A stretch of 64,000 bases of DNA from JAPPHA01 sp963662705 (GTDB taxonomy: Bacteria; Pseudomonadota; Alphaproteobacteria; Rhodobacterales; Rhodobacteraceae), in assembly GCA_963662705.2 (NCBI GenBank), contig OY759767.1, positions 3,472,001 through 3,536,000 of the forward strand, in the 5' to 3' direction. The number at the start of each line of letters is the position of its first letter. The first letter of the stretch is position 1. This document shows positions 26,744 through 36,249 of the stretch, one piece after another. Both the position numbers and the translations under genes were made by a program. Below the pieces are notes generated by a model. That model worked only from the letters and a program-made list of their open reading frames with translations. It was not told the DNA's origin and did not search any database.

Positions 26744-28165
26744 CTAAAATCCGCAGATGGCGCGTATCGTGTGGTGAACGTCTACTTGCTTCGGAAGCTG
26801 TGCCTCGAATTCCTCGTCGAGCACCTCGTGGGAGGTAAGGTCGAGGGGATCGCCGATCACGCCAAGAGGCTTGACGCCCGGCCCCGAAAATATGGACCAG
26901 ACATTGATGTCGGAGAGATACGGCGGGCCATGATGGGCCGGGACGGATGGCTTCGTCCAGCCTTTCTCAACCAAGCCATAACTGTAGTCAGCGAGAATGA
27001 GGATGTCCGGGCAGCGCCGGTGCGCGAAGCGTCTTATGAACCAAGGTGCCGAGGCATCTTCGCGGTACCAGGCGCCTCGAATGTTGGGAATCTCCCGGAC
27101 AGCCGCAACCGCGCTCTCGACGGCCTTTGTCGAAGTGTCGTGCAGATAAATTCCCCCCGAAGAGCCCGACAGGTAATAGGCGACATTTGCCTCTACATCC
27201 GGCGAATTCGCCAAATGAGACATCACGTCGACCGAATTCGGACGATCTGTCATTCCGTGATCGCTCGCGATGACGATGAGCGTGTCATCCAGCCAACCGC
27301 GGGATTCCAGATACTCCAGGAGGCGGCCGATCTGCCGATCCGTTTCCTCTACGGATTCGCGAATTTCCGGCGAATTCGTGCCGTACAGATGTGCCACTAT
27401 GTTGACGCTGACCAAGGTGATGAAGAACAAGTCGGGTTGCTCGGCATCGAACATCGCCAAGGCGGCATCCATGATGTGGACGTCAATCTCGGGAGTGTCC
27501 GCAATGTCCACGTCGAGATGCCGAAATCCGTCTCCGATCCAGTCCATTTTTCTTGGAATTCGGATACCTTCAAGATAGGCCGGGGTTGTTCGACCGGGCC
27601 GCTCCGTCCAAGCGAAGTACTCTTCGTTCACGCCCGGACCTACGTATGGCACACCCAATGCCCGCATCGTCACCAGTTCGTTGTAGCAATACGCGACGAC
27701 ATCCGCCTCGCGCCCCGCCAAGAGTATGCTCGGACGATCCTTCGTCGAAACGGCAGACACCTTGATCTTCGGATCGGACGATTTCCAAGTATCCGCTAAC
27801 GTCGGCGCTTCAAGCCGCAGTTCGCCTGTCTCTTCGTCGTAGAAGTATTGAATTTCGCCGGATTTGTGATCAAACCATTGTCGACTGGTGCACACACCGT
27901 GCGATTTCGGGTAGACTCCCGTCGAAAGGGAAGAGAAGCCGGGCGCTGTCTCAGAGATGAAGCTCCCGCATACGGAATTTCGGAAACTCACACCTCGTTC
28001 GATTATTCGATTGATGTTGGGAACATTGAAGCGCTCAAGGTAGTCGTAGCGTCCAGCATCCACTCCCACGAAGACCACACGGCGTGGGCGTCGCGACGTA
28101 TCGATGATATTCGTCAGCGCCGTGCCACCCAACGGATCCCGCCCATTATTTGGCACCTTCGTCAT
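26744..28165 (-). CDS. Alkaline-phosphatase-superfamily hydrolase (type I phosphodiesterase-like)
   Basis: The 473-residue protein has the metal sites of the superfamily: D36 in FVGVDAGRYDY, T73 as nucleophile in SETAPGFSSLSTGVYP, SVNIVAHLYG supplying the next ligands, IASDHGM, and the final HH pair in PAHHGPP. It resembles nucleotide pyrophosphatase/phosphodiesterase and phosphonoacetate-hydrolase relatives but lacks the diagnostic PhnA blocks, so the substrate is open. The ATG at 28165 is preceded by GGGAGGAAACG. It is the only intact gene between several IS remnants and has no obvious operon partner. There is no signal peptide, so it acts in the cytosol. Confidence 0.8.
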   Translation of the reverse strand: MTKVPNNGRDPLGGTALTNIIDTSRRPRRVVFVGVDAGRYDYLERFNVPNINRIIERGVSFRNSVCGSFISETAPGFSSLSTGVYPKSHGVCTSRQWFDHKSGEIQYFYDEETGELRLEAPTLADTWKSSDPKIKVSAVSTKDRPSILLAGREADVVAYCYNELVTMRALGVPYVGPGVNEEYFAWTERPGRTTPAYLEGIRIPRKMDWIGDGFRHLDVDIADTPEIDVHIMDAALAMFDAEQPDLFFITLVSVNIVAHLYGTNSPEIRESVEETDRQIGRLLEYLESRGWLDDTLIVIASDHGMTDRPNSVDVMSHLANSPDVEANVAYYLSGSSGGIYLHDTSTKAVESAVAAVREIPNIRGAWYREDASAPWFIRRFAHRRCPDILILADYSYGLVEKGWTKPSVPAHHGPPYLSDINVWSIFSGPGVKPLGVIGDPLDLTSHEVLDEEFEAQLPKQVDVHHTIRAICGF

Positions 28166-28192
28166 AGTCGTTTCCTCCCTGGTGTTTGATTC

Positions 28193-28611
28193 AGTTTTCC
28201 TCGCCTAGAGAGCTTTGTTATTCCAATTAGTCAAGCTAATTACTTAAAAACCTTCATGATTTTCTGCGTTCACTGACCCCGGAGCATGAAACTCGCATGT
28301 GACTGACGGTTTCCGAGACGATGTCGAGTGGGGCGCTGTTGCCGGGACCGGAGTATCCCGTTGCCCATGGAATGGGTGGCGGCAGAACAGGACGTCTATT
28401 TTTTGCGGCCCTGGGGCCCGTTCCAAAACTGTCCATTCGCCGTGGGGTCCGCGCCCCGGAGTGTTTCCAGCAGGCATGACGCCTGCCGAGAACGTGGAGA
28501 AAATCGAGACGCTGCAGGCGGCCTCCGGCCGCGTGCAAGCCAGTGTAAACCCCTCAGGCGTGCTTGCCGCCACCCGTCTCCTGTCAACCACAATTCAACA
28601 GGAGTTGGATC
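28193..28611. other. Leader of the IS110 remnant (possible bridge-RNA region)
   Basis: These 419 bases contain no gene. They hold stem-loops, for example GCAGGC/GCCTGC near 28471-28489 and GGCGGCCTCCGGCCGC near 28518-28533, and end with AACAGGAG just ahead of the IS110 ATG. In IS110-family elements the non-coding end before the recombinase encodes a structured bridge RNA, so part of this leader may be such an RNA. Its left boundary is not visible. Confidence 0.3.
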
Positions 28612-29140
28612 ATGAGCGATACACCGAAACACGATGACATGGAAGTCCGGCATGGCGCCGCCGCGGGCCTCGATGTCCGCAAGATGCGGGTCACGGCAAC
28701 CGTCCGCACCCACGCGGGCGGAGAAGGCCCCCTTGTCGAGACCCGCGAGTTCAGCGCGCTGGCGAGCGGCCTCGCCCTTCTGGTGCAGTGGCTGCTCGGC
28801 CTGCGGGTGAGCGACGCCGTCATGGAAGCGACGGGTGTCTACTGGGAGAAGTCTACGACATTCTGTCCGATGCCGGGCTCGATGTCATGGTGGTCAATGC
28901 CCAGCACGTCAAGCAGATCAATAGGCGCAAGACCGATATCGCGGACCGCGTCTTGCTGTCGCGCATCTGCCAGTTCGACCTCGGAAGCCCGAGCCTGATC
29001 CTGCCGAAGAGCTTCCGCGACCTGCGGGGGCTGAGCCGCTACCGCCGCACGCTGATCGAACAGCGGGCGCGGACGCAACCGCGCATCCAGAAAGTCCTGG
29101 ACCGGGACGGGGTGCGCATCGGCGGCGTTCTCATCCGGAT
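28612..29140 (+). pseudogene. IS110-family transposase, frameshifted and truncated
   Basis: ATG 28612 (after AACAGGAG) starts the IS110 N-terminal DEDD domain: GLDVRKMRVTATV, VMEATGVYWEK, then by a one-base deletion near 28855 the frame changes to YDILSDAGLDVMVVNAQHVK and RKTDIADRVLLSRI. Four acidic positions typical of the family are recognisable. The frame decays after DRDGVRIGGVL near 29130, so the C-terminal serine domain is missing. Confidence 0.8.
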
Positions 29141-29164
29141 CACCCCGTTGGGTCCTGGAATATT

Positions 29165-29463
29165 CTGGCCTGAAACGGCGGGTTTGTCCCCCCATTCCCC
29201 GCTGGCGAATTTTTGAATGAATCGGCAACGAACCGGGAAAGGGTTTCTTTCCCAAGTTGGCGTTTTCAAGTCGCTGCACTGACCACTTAATTCATTGTCG
29301 AGAGCTTTTCGGCGTGGGCCAGATGCAATCCGGATGCGTGCGATTTCCCGCCGGTTCAACTTGCTGGCTGCACGCCGCTGATTGCCTTAAGCAGAAGAGG
29401 GTGGCCCGCGCGATTGCCCCTCGCCGGGCCTTGGGCGGCTCGGGCAAAATAAGGTGCCCCTCT
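29165..29463. other. Short gap between the IS110 remnant and the hyuA-like 3' end
   Basis: I see no gene or clear element in these 299 bases. The change from IS110 to non-IS sequence probably lies near 29140-29215. Confidence 0.4.
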
Positions 29464-30563
29464 TTAGCTGACTCCGCCCTTGACGCCTGGCCGGCCTGTT
29501 GCCTCAACAACGAGTTCGGCCTGGAGCAAGTCATCCTCGCTTCCCGCGCCGGATCGGACAAGGTCCTTCTCTACCCTGATGACCGGCTCAAAAATGCCCG
29601 ACTCTGCAGCGGTTCCGCAGGCCTGTTCGGTCAACCGGGACTCGAGGAGTTCAAGAGCCTTTCCCTCGGTCGCAGCCTCTTCCATGCCAATTGCCGAGTG
29701 CAGCCTGAATTGGCCCTTTCCGAGCGCGGTCACGTGCCCGCGGGCCCGTACGGCCACGTGCCCGACGATCGCGCCGATCGCGTTTGCCGCGGGGGAGAAT
29801 TCCGGCACGTCAACCGAAACGGACAAACGTTTTCCGACTCCCGGGTAACAGGTCGCCGCAGGCCCGCCTAACGCGACAAGTCGTTTGTCGAGGCCGGCTT
29901 CGATTCGAACATGCCCGCGGTGGTGGTCGAGCCCCGCGATGGTCAGGGCATGTTTTGCGAGTCGATCGGGCGGAAGCCCGAAATCCCGTTCGTCCCACGC
30001 AAAGGCGCACTCCATCAGGAAGGTCGCCGACTGGTCAGTCAACTGAGCAAGAACCCGTTCTGCTGCGTGATGCGCAGATTCGGCAAAGGGACGTCCATCC
30101 GGCCCCACTCTCCGCGCGAGAAGCTCCAGGGCCTTCCGGGCAGCAGCCGCGTCCCAGGTGCTCTGGATGCCCGTGACATGCCAGGCATCCGATGGCGTCA
30201 CGCACGAAAGCTTCAGGTAACCCCGGGAAATCAGCCTGTAGACAATCGCCAGGTCCTTCCGCGTGCGGACGGCGGTTCCCAGCCCGGAAACAGGCCGCTC
30301 GACACGATCGAGCACCGTCAATTCCGTTCGATTCAACTCGCGGCGATCACCCGGTGCACCGGGAATCGGCAGAATGAACCGGCCGGCATTCTCGTCCGGC
30401 TGGTCCTTTGCGAGCTGACGGTCCATCAACCCGTGAACCAGTTCACGCAAGTCTTTCGCGAGAAGGGAAACGGGGATTGCGCGGCGCGGACCGAGCGCGA
30501 GCCGGAGCCGTGTTCCGTCTTCCCGGAGAATCGTCTCCGAATCCCCTCCCAGACCCGTTGTTC
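29464..30563 (-). pseudogene. Hydantoinase/oxoprolinase (HyuA-like), C-terminal half
   Basis: Read from the element junction at 30563, the minus strand gives TTGLGGDSETILREDGTRLR, then IPVSLLAKDLRELVHGL and a long domain ending at 29464. This directly continues the N-terminal half encoded at 34590-33558, where the frame stops at MVEAVAVR. HyuA proteins carry the joined motif VRTVGLGGDS, so the two halves were one gene of about 710 codons. The 3-kb serine-recombinase element splits it, so neither half should give active ATP-dependent hydantoinase or acetone-carboxylase-type enzyme. Confidence 0.85.
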
Positions 30564-30917
30564 TTATGAGTTGCCATCTGACTGATCACCTCCATGTTGC
30601 AATTCAGGACGGATTCCGGAAGCGCCCCGCAACCCGTTGACATGATGCTGTTTTCTTCATGTTGCCGCGCTTGAGCGTGAATCGCCGGATCCCGGTTTAC
30701 AACGTGCAACTGCCGGAATGCCCGCGATTGGCTCACATGTTCGCCGGGTCCGGACCCGCCGACCCGGTGCGTCCCCCTCGCTTGAACGCCGGATCCTTGC
30801 CGAAAGCCCGCACGACAGGGGATCCGACGGCGATTCCGCACAGGCAGAGTCGCAAAATCAGCCCCGCAGGCGGGGTTTACGTCATGCAACTCCGGGGCCG
30901 CAGCCGTGATCGCCGGG

Positions 30918-33104
30918 TCAGCCATCGCCTGCCTCCGGGGTCTCGAAGAGGGGAAGCCGGTCTTCGCCAAGCTGAACATACAGTCCCTTGACCGAACCGC
31001 GGCGGATGTGCCGGGCCTTCAGCGCACCGGACCGGATCCGCTGCCAGATCACCTGACGGGACACGCCAAGACGTTTCATCGCCCTGTGAAGCGACACGAA
31101 GCCGGCCGGCGGTTCGTCGCAGAACTGGCTGCGCAACTCCGGCGTCATGCGGATCCGATAGGGCGCCCCGGATGCCGGTTGTTCGGCCGGCACGATCCCT
31201 GCCCGGATCCAGCGGTAGAGCGTGCCGTCAGTTGTTTGCAGTTCACGGGCCGCTTCGGCCACGCTGAGCAGGGGGGCGTCGGGATCCCGCCTTTCGGCGC
31301 GCCAGGCCGGAATGTCGTTGCGCACCCTCAACTGCCGGACGAGATACGCCGTAAACGCAAGCCCCTTGGCGGTGCGCCGCCCCTGGCGGTTGAGAATGGT
31401 CGCCGTCCGGGCGTCCGGGTAATGCGCGGCCAGCCGGCGGACGAGCGCCACCGTGTCGATATCGTCACGGACCACCGCCGGAGCCTGGTGCGACGGCAGC
31501 TCAAACTCATCCGTCGCGCCCCCGTGCCAACGCACGAGGATCCGAATGACTTTCGCCGTCCCGTCGCGCCAGAGCATGACCTCCTCCACCAGGCAGGCCA
31601 GAAGACGCTTGCGGTCCCGGGCGGTGACAACGGGAGACTCCCAAAGCCGGGAAAGGCGCATGCCCAAGGCATTCAGCCGCGCCAGGGGCGGCGGCTCGGG
31701 ACTGTCCCGCTGCGCCTGCTCCAGGGCGTCCCGGGCCGCGGCCAGGGCCTCCAGGGCCCGGTTCCAGTCGCGTTCGAGCGTATCGGCGACCAGGCGATTG
31801 TCGGGGTCCACCTTCCGATAGCGGCGTTCCGCAAGCGAGGCTTCGTAGTTGCAGCGGTCAACGTCCAGCTGCAGCGTCCGATGCACCTCCTGGTCCTTTT
31901 GCTGCTGCTGCCTGAACGCCTCGGCCGCCGCCTCGATGCCGGACGCCGAAACCGCTTCAAGGAATGTGTCGCCAATCAGGGCATCGATGCGCTTGCCGCC
32001 GACCGTCATGCACGACCGTCGGTCGGCATCTCCACTGCGTGGCTGACAGACGTAGAACCACGCCTTGCCGTAGGCAACACCCATGGCGCGGCCGCAGTGA
32101 CCGCAGACCACGCGACCCTGCAGCAGCGCCTTGCCTTCCCGCTCCGCGCCCCCCGTTCCCGATGCCGTCGAGTTCGCCGACAGCCGGTCCTGGATCTCAA
32201 GCCAGACCGGCCAGGGGACGTAACCCTCGTGATGATCCTTGATCAGGACATGCCAGTCATCCGGGTCGACCTTGCGGATGATGCGCCGGACCTGGTTGTC
32301 GTCGCCCAATACCCGCTCCGTCCGCTGGCGCCCGTAGACATAGGCGCCCCCCATGGCCGGGTTGCGGAGAATCGAATGGACGCGCTCATAGCGGGCTTCG
32401 CTCCACACGACAGTGTCGCTGCCCGATTGACGGCTGGGAAGCCGGACCCCCTCATCCCGAAGCGCCTGGATCGCCTGGCGTGCCGAACCGTGCGCCAGGA
32501 AACCGGAAAACACCCGGTCGATCGCATGCCGGACCTGCATGTCCGGATCCTTGTGCAGCGAAGTCCCCTCCAGCACGTATCCGATCGGAACGTGATGATA
32601 CAATTCGCCGCGGGCGGCCTTGTTCCGGATGCCGCCCTGCAGGCGCGTCCGGATCAGGAACGCTTCCGATTCCGAAAGCGTGCCCTTGATCGATAGAACG
32701 AGATTGTCGTCATGGCGGGCCGGGGAATACACCTGCTCCCCTTCAACCAGCAGCGTATCCGTCATCCGGCACCAGTCGAGCAATTGAAACCACTCCACCG
32801 GATTGCGCGCCAGGCGGCTGACCTCAAGACCGAAGACCGCCCCCACACGACCGCGCGCGACCGCATCGGCAAGCCGCGAAAAACCGTCGCGTTCGCCCGC
32901 AAACGAACCCGACCGGCCCTGGTCCGCATCCACGGTCTCAATCAGGTCGTCGTGCCAGCCCAGGGCGCGCGCCTCGTTGGCCAGCGCGTACTGACGCTCC
33001 GTGGATTCCCGGTTCGCGATGACCTGCGTCGGCGTCGATTGCCGGATGTAAATCAGGGCCCGGCGCTCAAGGTGGCGGGCCGTGATCTTCTCGCCTGCGC
33101 TCAT
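30918..33104 (-). CDS. Large serine recombinase
   Basis: The 728-residue protein has the resolvase catalytic domain at the N-terminus, with nucleophile S23 in YIRQSTPTQV, then the Recombinase domain (GYVLEGTSLHKDP, NPAMGGAYVYGRQR) and a zinc-ribbon (VVCGHCGRAMGV...C). A coiled-coil region follows, then an unusual C-terminal extension with two HTH-like segments (SVAEAARELQTTDGTLYRWI and LHRAMKRLGVSRQVIWQRI). The ATG at 33104 overlaps the stop of a small upstream frame (ATGA). It looks intact and is presumably the enzyme that inserted this element into hyuA. Confidence 0.9.
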   Translation of the reverse strand: MSAGEKITARHLERRALIYIRQSTPTQVIANRESTERQYALANEARALGWHDDLIETVDADQGRSGSFAGERDGFSRLADAVARGRVGAVFGLEVSRLARNPVEWFQLLDWCRMTDTLLVEGEQVYSPARHDDNLVLSIKGTLSESEAFLIRTRLQGGIRNKAARGELYHHVPIGYVLEGTSLHKDPDMQVRHAIDRVFSGFLAHGSARQAIQALRDEGVRLPSRQSGSDTVVWSEARYERVHSILRNPAMGGAYVYGRQRTERVLGDDNQVRRIIRKVDPDDWHVLIKDHHEGYVPWPVWLEIQDRLSANSTASGTGGAEREGKALLQGRVVCGHCGRAMGVAYGKAWFYVCQPRSGDADRRSCMTVGGKRIDALIGDTFLEAVSASGIEAAAEAFRQQQQKDQEVHRTLQLDVDRCNYEASLAERRYRKVDPDNRLVADTLERDWNRALEALAAARDALEQAQRDSPEPPPLARLNALGMRLSRLWESPVVTARDRKRLLACLVEEVMLWRDGTAKVIRILVRWHGGATDEFELPSHQAPAVVRDDIDTVALVRRLAAHYPDARTATILNRQGRRTAKGLAFTAYLVRQLRVRNDIPAWRAERRDPDAPLLSVAEAARELQTTDGTLYRWIRAGIVPAEQPASGAPYRIRMTPELRSQFCDEPPAGFVSLHRAMKRLGVSRQVIWQRIRSGALKARHIRRGSVKGLYVQLGEDRLPLFETPEAGDG

Positions 33105-33264
33105 CGTCCATCTCCGCTGCGGCAACCTTCGTCATCAGCCGCGACAGTTGCGTCACAAACGCCGCACGGCTCTCCTGCGGAAACCTCTGCCACAGCGCCA
33201 GACGTTCCTCCCAGGCCAGAAGCGCCAGAAGCGGCGGATCCCGATCGTGGCCCTGTGATCCCAA
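33067..33264 (-). CDS. Small accessory protein upstream of the recombinase
   Basis: A 65-residue frame starting at TTG 33264, with GGAGG at 33276-33272, encodes PLLALLAWEERLALWQRFPQ and RAAFVTQLSRLMTKVAAAE, a compact helical protein. It overlaps the recombinase start by about 38 bases in another frame. Its protein-like composition and ribosome-binding site favour it over the competing frame, but both could be translated. Confidence 0.45.
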   Translation of the reverse strand: MGSQGHDRDPPLLALLAWEERLALWQRFPQESRAAFVTQLSRLMTKVAAAEMDDERRREDHGPPP

Positions 33265-33421
33265 CCCGATCCTCCAGTGTCCTGATCCGTTCAAGCAGGG
33301 CGAAAAATGCGTCAAGCGTGCCGCGGGTGCAAGCCACCGGGGGCGCGCATCCGGCCAGCGTCGTCCAATCCGACGGAATCCGGAAACGCTGACCGTCCGG
33401 CATCTCCACATCCAGGAACAT
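33101..33421 (-). CDS. Small protein of the serine-recombinase element
   Basis: A 106-residue frame starts MFLDVEMPDGQRFRIPSDWT and continues with a helical LDAFFALLERIRTLEDRVG before a low-complexity tail. Its TGA overlaps the recombinase ATG. The first 55 residues look like a real domain; the tail overlaps the 65-residue frame and may not be meaningful. No family is recognised. Confidence 0.45.
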   Translation of the reverse strand: MFLDVEMPDGQRFRIPSDWTTLAGCAPPVACTRGTLDAFFALLERIRTLEDRVGITGPRSGSAASGASGLGGTSGAVAEVSAGEPCGVCDATVAADDEGCRSGDGR

Positions 33422-33557
33422 GCGGCCGCAGGCGTGCCTGCGAACCTTGCGGATCTTCAGTTCCCGGGTATCGTACGGGTGCTTGAAACGCTTGAGAAAA
33501 ACCGGCTCCGACGGCAGGCGCCGGGAAAGCCCTCGAAGTGTATTAGTCTGTTGCCCC

Positions 33558-34590
33558 TTCGTACGGCGACAGCCTCGACCATTGTTCGAAACCCGCCAAC
33601 GACGGCACCGTCCGGGTCGATTCCCGGGCGTCCGTCGTGCAAGGCAGCGACGTCAGTCGTCGTTCCGCCGATATCGGCGACAATTGCATCATGCTTGCCG
33701 GTAAACCAGCTGGCGGCAACGACCGATGCAGCCGGTCCGGAGAGTATGGTTTCGACTGGCTTGGCCTTGGCCTGTCCCGCCGAAATCAGTGATCCGTCAC
33801 CCCGGACGATCATGAGCGGCGCCTTGATTCCCCGATGTCGCAGCAGCGATTCGGCCGCATCGACAAGCTTGTCGATGATTCCCACGAGCCGCGCGTTCAG
33901 GACCGCCGTCACCGCCCGTCTCGGACCGTTCAGGCGCGAACTCAGCTCGTGGGAGCACGTCACCGGCTTCCCCGTCGCTCCGCGCAGGCGATCCCTGATC
34001 CTGACCTCGTGCTCGGGATTGCGGGTGGCGAAACGGGAAACCACGGCCAGGGCCGACACCGTGGGGCCAAGCCCCTTCACTTGCCCGATGAGGCCGTCGA
34101 GGTCCGGATGTTCGATCTCCGTGCCATGGTGATCGTGCCCACCCCTGATCATGACGACGGGATCACCCGACAGCGCTTCCCGCAGTCGCTCCCGGGCCAG
34201 GTCCCGGGGCTCGAACCCGACCGCAACAAGCGCGACCCGATCCCATTTCCTTTCCACGATGGAGTTGGTTGCAAGAGTGGTAGAAAGTGCGACGGTCGCG
34301 ATGTCAGCGGTTGCGCAGTCGCCCTTGGCGAGGACCGCGTCGATGGCAGCTCCGATACCGGCCGACAGGTCTTCATGCGTGGTCAATGCCTTTGCCACGT
34401 TGACGACCTTGTTGTCGGAATCGATCAGTGCGGCGTCCGTGTACGTTCCGCCCGTATCAATTCCCAATCGAAGTGGAAGCGCGTTGTCTTTTGCTTTGTT
34501 CACCGCAAGTTCCGTCGCGGGACGTCCGGATCCGGACCTGACCGTGTCTCCGTCGCCGCCGGATCCATGTTGCTGTCCGTTAGCGTTCAA
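33558..34590 (-). pseudogene. Hydantoinase/oxoprolinase (HyuA-like), N-terminal half
   Basis: The minus strand encodes the ATP-binding ASKHA-like N-terminus of a HyuA subunit: LGIDTGGTYTDAALIDSD, the NSIVERKWDRVALV block, PLMIVRGDGSLISAGQA, and ETILSGPAASVVAASW followed by ADIGGTTTDVA. The gene reading stops at MVEAVAVR where the element begins; the rest lies at 30563-29464. The start is unsure: TTG 34590 opens the frame, but homology begins near residue 38. It is divergent from the CoA-transferase genes. Confidence 0.85.
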
Positions 34591-34922
34591 ACCGCATTAT
34601 CTCGCATCCGGCGAATCTGCCAATACCTGTCACGGGAATGGCGCTCAGGCAGCGAAAGACTTCAGGTCCCGGGACCGGCAACCGATCCTGGTCGGCGGCC
34701 GGGCCCAGGACCGACAATGGATATCGGCTCATCGGCAAATCGGATTTTCAGCGTGCCCATCACGGCACTTCCGGCCGGGAATGCGAAAATGCCTGACGAA
34801 GACCCAATCTTGACACTCGTCGGACCCATCGGCAAAAGGCCTCTCGTCAAAGGCTTCGATTTTCCTCCCGGTGAGGCAACGCGGAATCCTGACCATCTCC
34901 GGACCGATGGCGAGAGGAACGT
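34591..34922. other. Divergent intergenic region, hyuA / CoA-transferase
   Basis: No gene is supportable in these 332 bases. It should contain the promoters for both divergent genes, but I see no convincing -35/-10 pair. GAGAGGAAC precedes the CoA-transferase start. Confidence 0.4.
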
Positions 34923-35618
34923 ATGGATAAAGTATACCCGACTGCCGAAGAGGCGCTCGAAGGGCTGCTCTTCGACAACATGTTCATTGCGGCAGGCGGC
35001 TTCGGGCTGTGCGGCATTCCCGAAAACCTGATTGCCGCAATTCGAGACGCCGGAACCAGGGACCTTACCGTCGCATCCAACAACGCGGGGGTCGATGACT
35101 TCGGGCTCGGCGTCTTGCTGCAGACTCGCCAGGTCAGGAAAATGATTTCATCCTACGTCGGTGAAAACAACGAGTTCATGCGGCAGTTCCTCGCGGGCGA
35201 GCTTGAACTCGAATTCAATCCCCAGGGAACGCTTGCGGAGAGAATGAGGGCCGGAGGCGCCGGAATCCCGGGTTTCTACACGAAAACCGGCGTGGGAACG
35301 GTGATTGCTGAAGGCAAGGAACACAAGACCTTCAACGGAGAAACCTACATCCTCGAAGAAGGGATCGTGACGGATCTTGCAATCGTCAAGGCGTGGAAAG
35401 GCGACAGGCAGGGTAATCTCCTTTATCGAAAGACCGCACGGAACTTCAATCCGATGGTCGCGACCTGCGGCCGCACCTGCGTTGCCGAGGTCGAGGAAAT
35501 GGTCGATGTCGGAGAGCTGGACCCGGACCAGATCCATACTCCGGGAATTTTCGTTCAGCGGATCGTTCTCTGCCAGCACGAAAAACGCATCGAACAGATC
35601 ACCACGCGGGAGGGATGA
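34923..35618 (+). CDS. 3-oxoacid CoA-transferase subunit A
   Basis: The 231-residue protein is the A subunit of a class I CoA-transferase (SCOT type). It has GGFGLCGIPENLIAAI near residues 25-40, SNNAGVDDFGLG, and GAGIPGFYTKTGVGT, all conserved in this subunit. It would move CoA between succinyl-CoA (or acetyl-CoA) and a 3-oxoacid such as acetoacetate in the cytosol. GAGAGGAAC precedes the ATG. The B subunit follows after 4 bases. Confidence 0.9.
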   Translation: MDKVYPTAEEALEGLLFDNMFIAAGGFGLCGIPENLIAAIRDAGTRDLTVASNNAGVDDFGLGVLLQTRQVRKMISSYVGENNEFMRQFLAGELELEFNPQGTLAERMRAGGAGIPGFYTKTGVGTVIAEGKEHKTFNGETYILEEGIVTDLAIVKAWKGDRQGNLLYRKTARNFNPMVATCGRTCVAEVEEMVDVGELDPDQIHTPGIFVQRIVLCQHEKRIEQITTREG

Positions 35619-35622
35619 GACA

Positions 35623-36249
35623 ATGCCTTGGGACAGAAACCAGATGGCCCGGCGCGCGGCGCAGGAACTCGAGGACGGCACCTACGTCAATCTCGGGATT
35701 GGCATCCCGACGCTCGTCTCCAACTTTATCCCCGAGGGGATCGACGTCACGCTCCAGTCGGAAAACGGCATGCTGGGAATGGGGCCGTTCCCGACGGCCG
35801 ACGAGGTCGATGCCGACCTGATCAATGCCGGCAAGCAGACCATTACAGAACTCGACCGAACGTCGTACTTTTCGTCGGCCGACAGCTTCGCGATGATTCG
35901 CGGCGGGCATATCGCGCTCGCAATTCTCGGGGCCATGGAGGTCGCGGAAAACGGCGATCTCGCGAACTGGATGATTCCCGGGAAACTGGTGAAAGGCATG
36001 GGCGGCGCCATGGATCTCGTCGCGGGTGTGCGCCGTGTCGTCGTCATCATGAGTCACACCAACAAGAGAGGCGAGTCGAAGGTGCTCAAGCGTTGCACCC
36101 TGCCACTGACCGGAAAAGGCGTCGTTGATCGCCTCATTACGGATTTCGGCGTGTTTGACGTCGTCGAAAATGGCCTGGCAATTGTTGAAAACGCCCCGGG
36201 CGTCACCCGCTCCGACATCGAGGCCGCGACTGAAGCGGCCCTCGTATAG
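35623..36249 (+). CDS. 3-oxoacid CoA-transferase subunit B
   Basis: The 208-residue B subunit has GTYVNLGIGIPTLVSNFIP and the catalytic glutamate E47 in QSENGMLGMGPFP, which forms the glutamyl-CoA intermediate. It ends with the usual DVVENGL and EAATEAAL blocks. The ATG at 35623 lies 4 bases after the A-subunit stop. The two make a heterodimer or heterotetramer. It is a complete, ordinary pair for ketone-body or short-chain acid metabolism. Confidence 0.92.
   Translation: MPWDRNQMARRAAQELEDGTYVNLGIGIPTLVSNFIPEGIDVTLQSENGMLGMGPFPTADEVDADLINAGKQTITELDRTSYFSSADSFAMIRGGHIALAILGAMEVAENGDLANWMIPGKLVKGMGGAMDLVAGVRRVVVIMSHTNKRGESKVLKRCTLPLTGKGVVDRLITDFGVFDVVENGLAIVENAPGVTRSDIEAATEAALV

Larger units (their letters stand above)
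30564..33557. mobile_element. 3-kb serine-recombinase mobile element inserted in hyuA
   Basis: Joining 30563 to 33558 restores an uninterrupted hyuA frame, so the insert is bounded here to within 3 bases. The sequence TTC is present at both junctions (30561-30563 and 33558-33560) and would be the crossover or a short target overlap. The element holds a large serine recombinase and one or two small upstream frames on the minus strand and about 350 non-coding bases at its left end. No cargo genes are seen, so it resembles an IS-like minimal integrative unit rather than a prophage. Confidence 0.8.

Noticed and set aside
30906..32696. 596-codon open frame on the plus strand
   Set aside because: Antisense to the serine recombinase, which keeps its catalytic and zinc-ribbon motifs.
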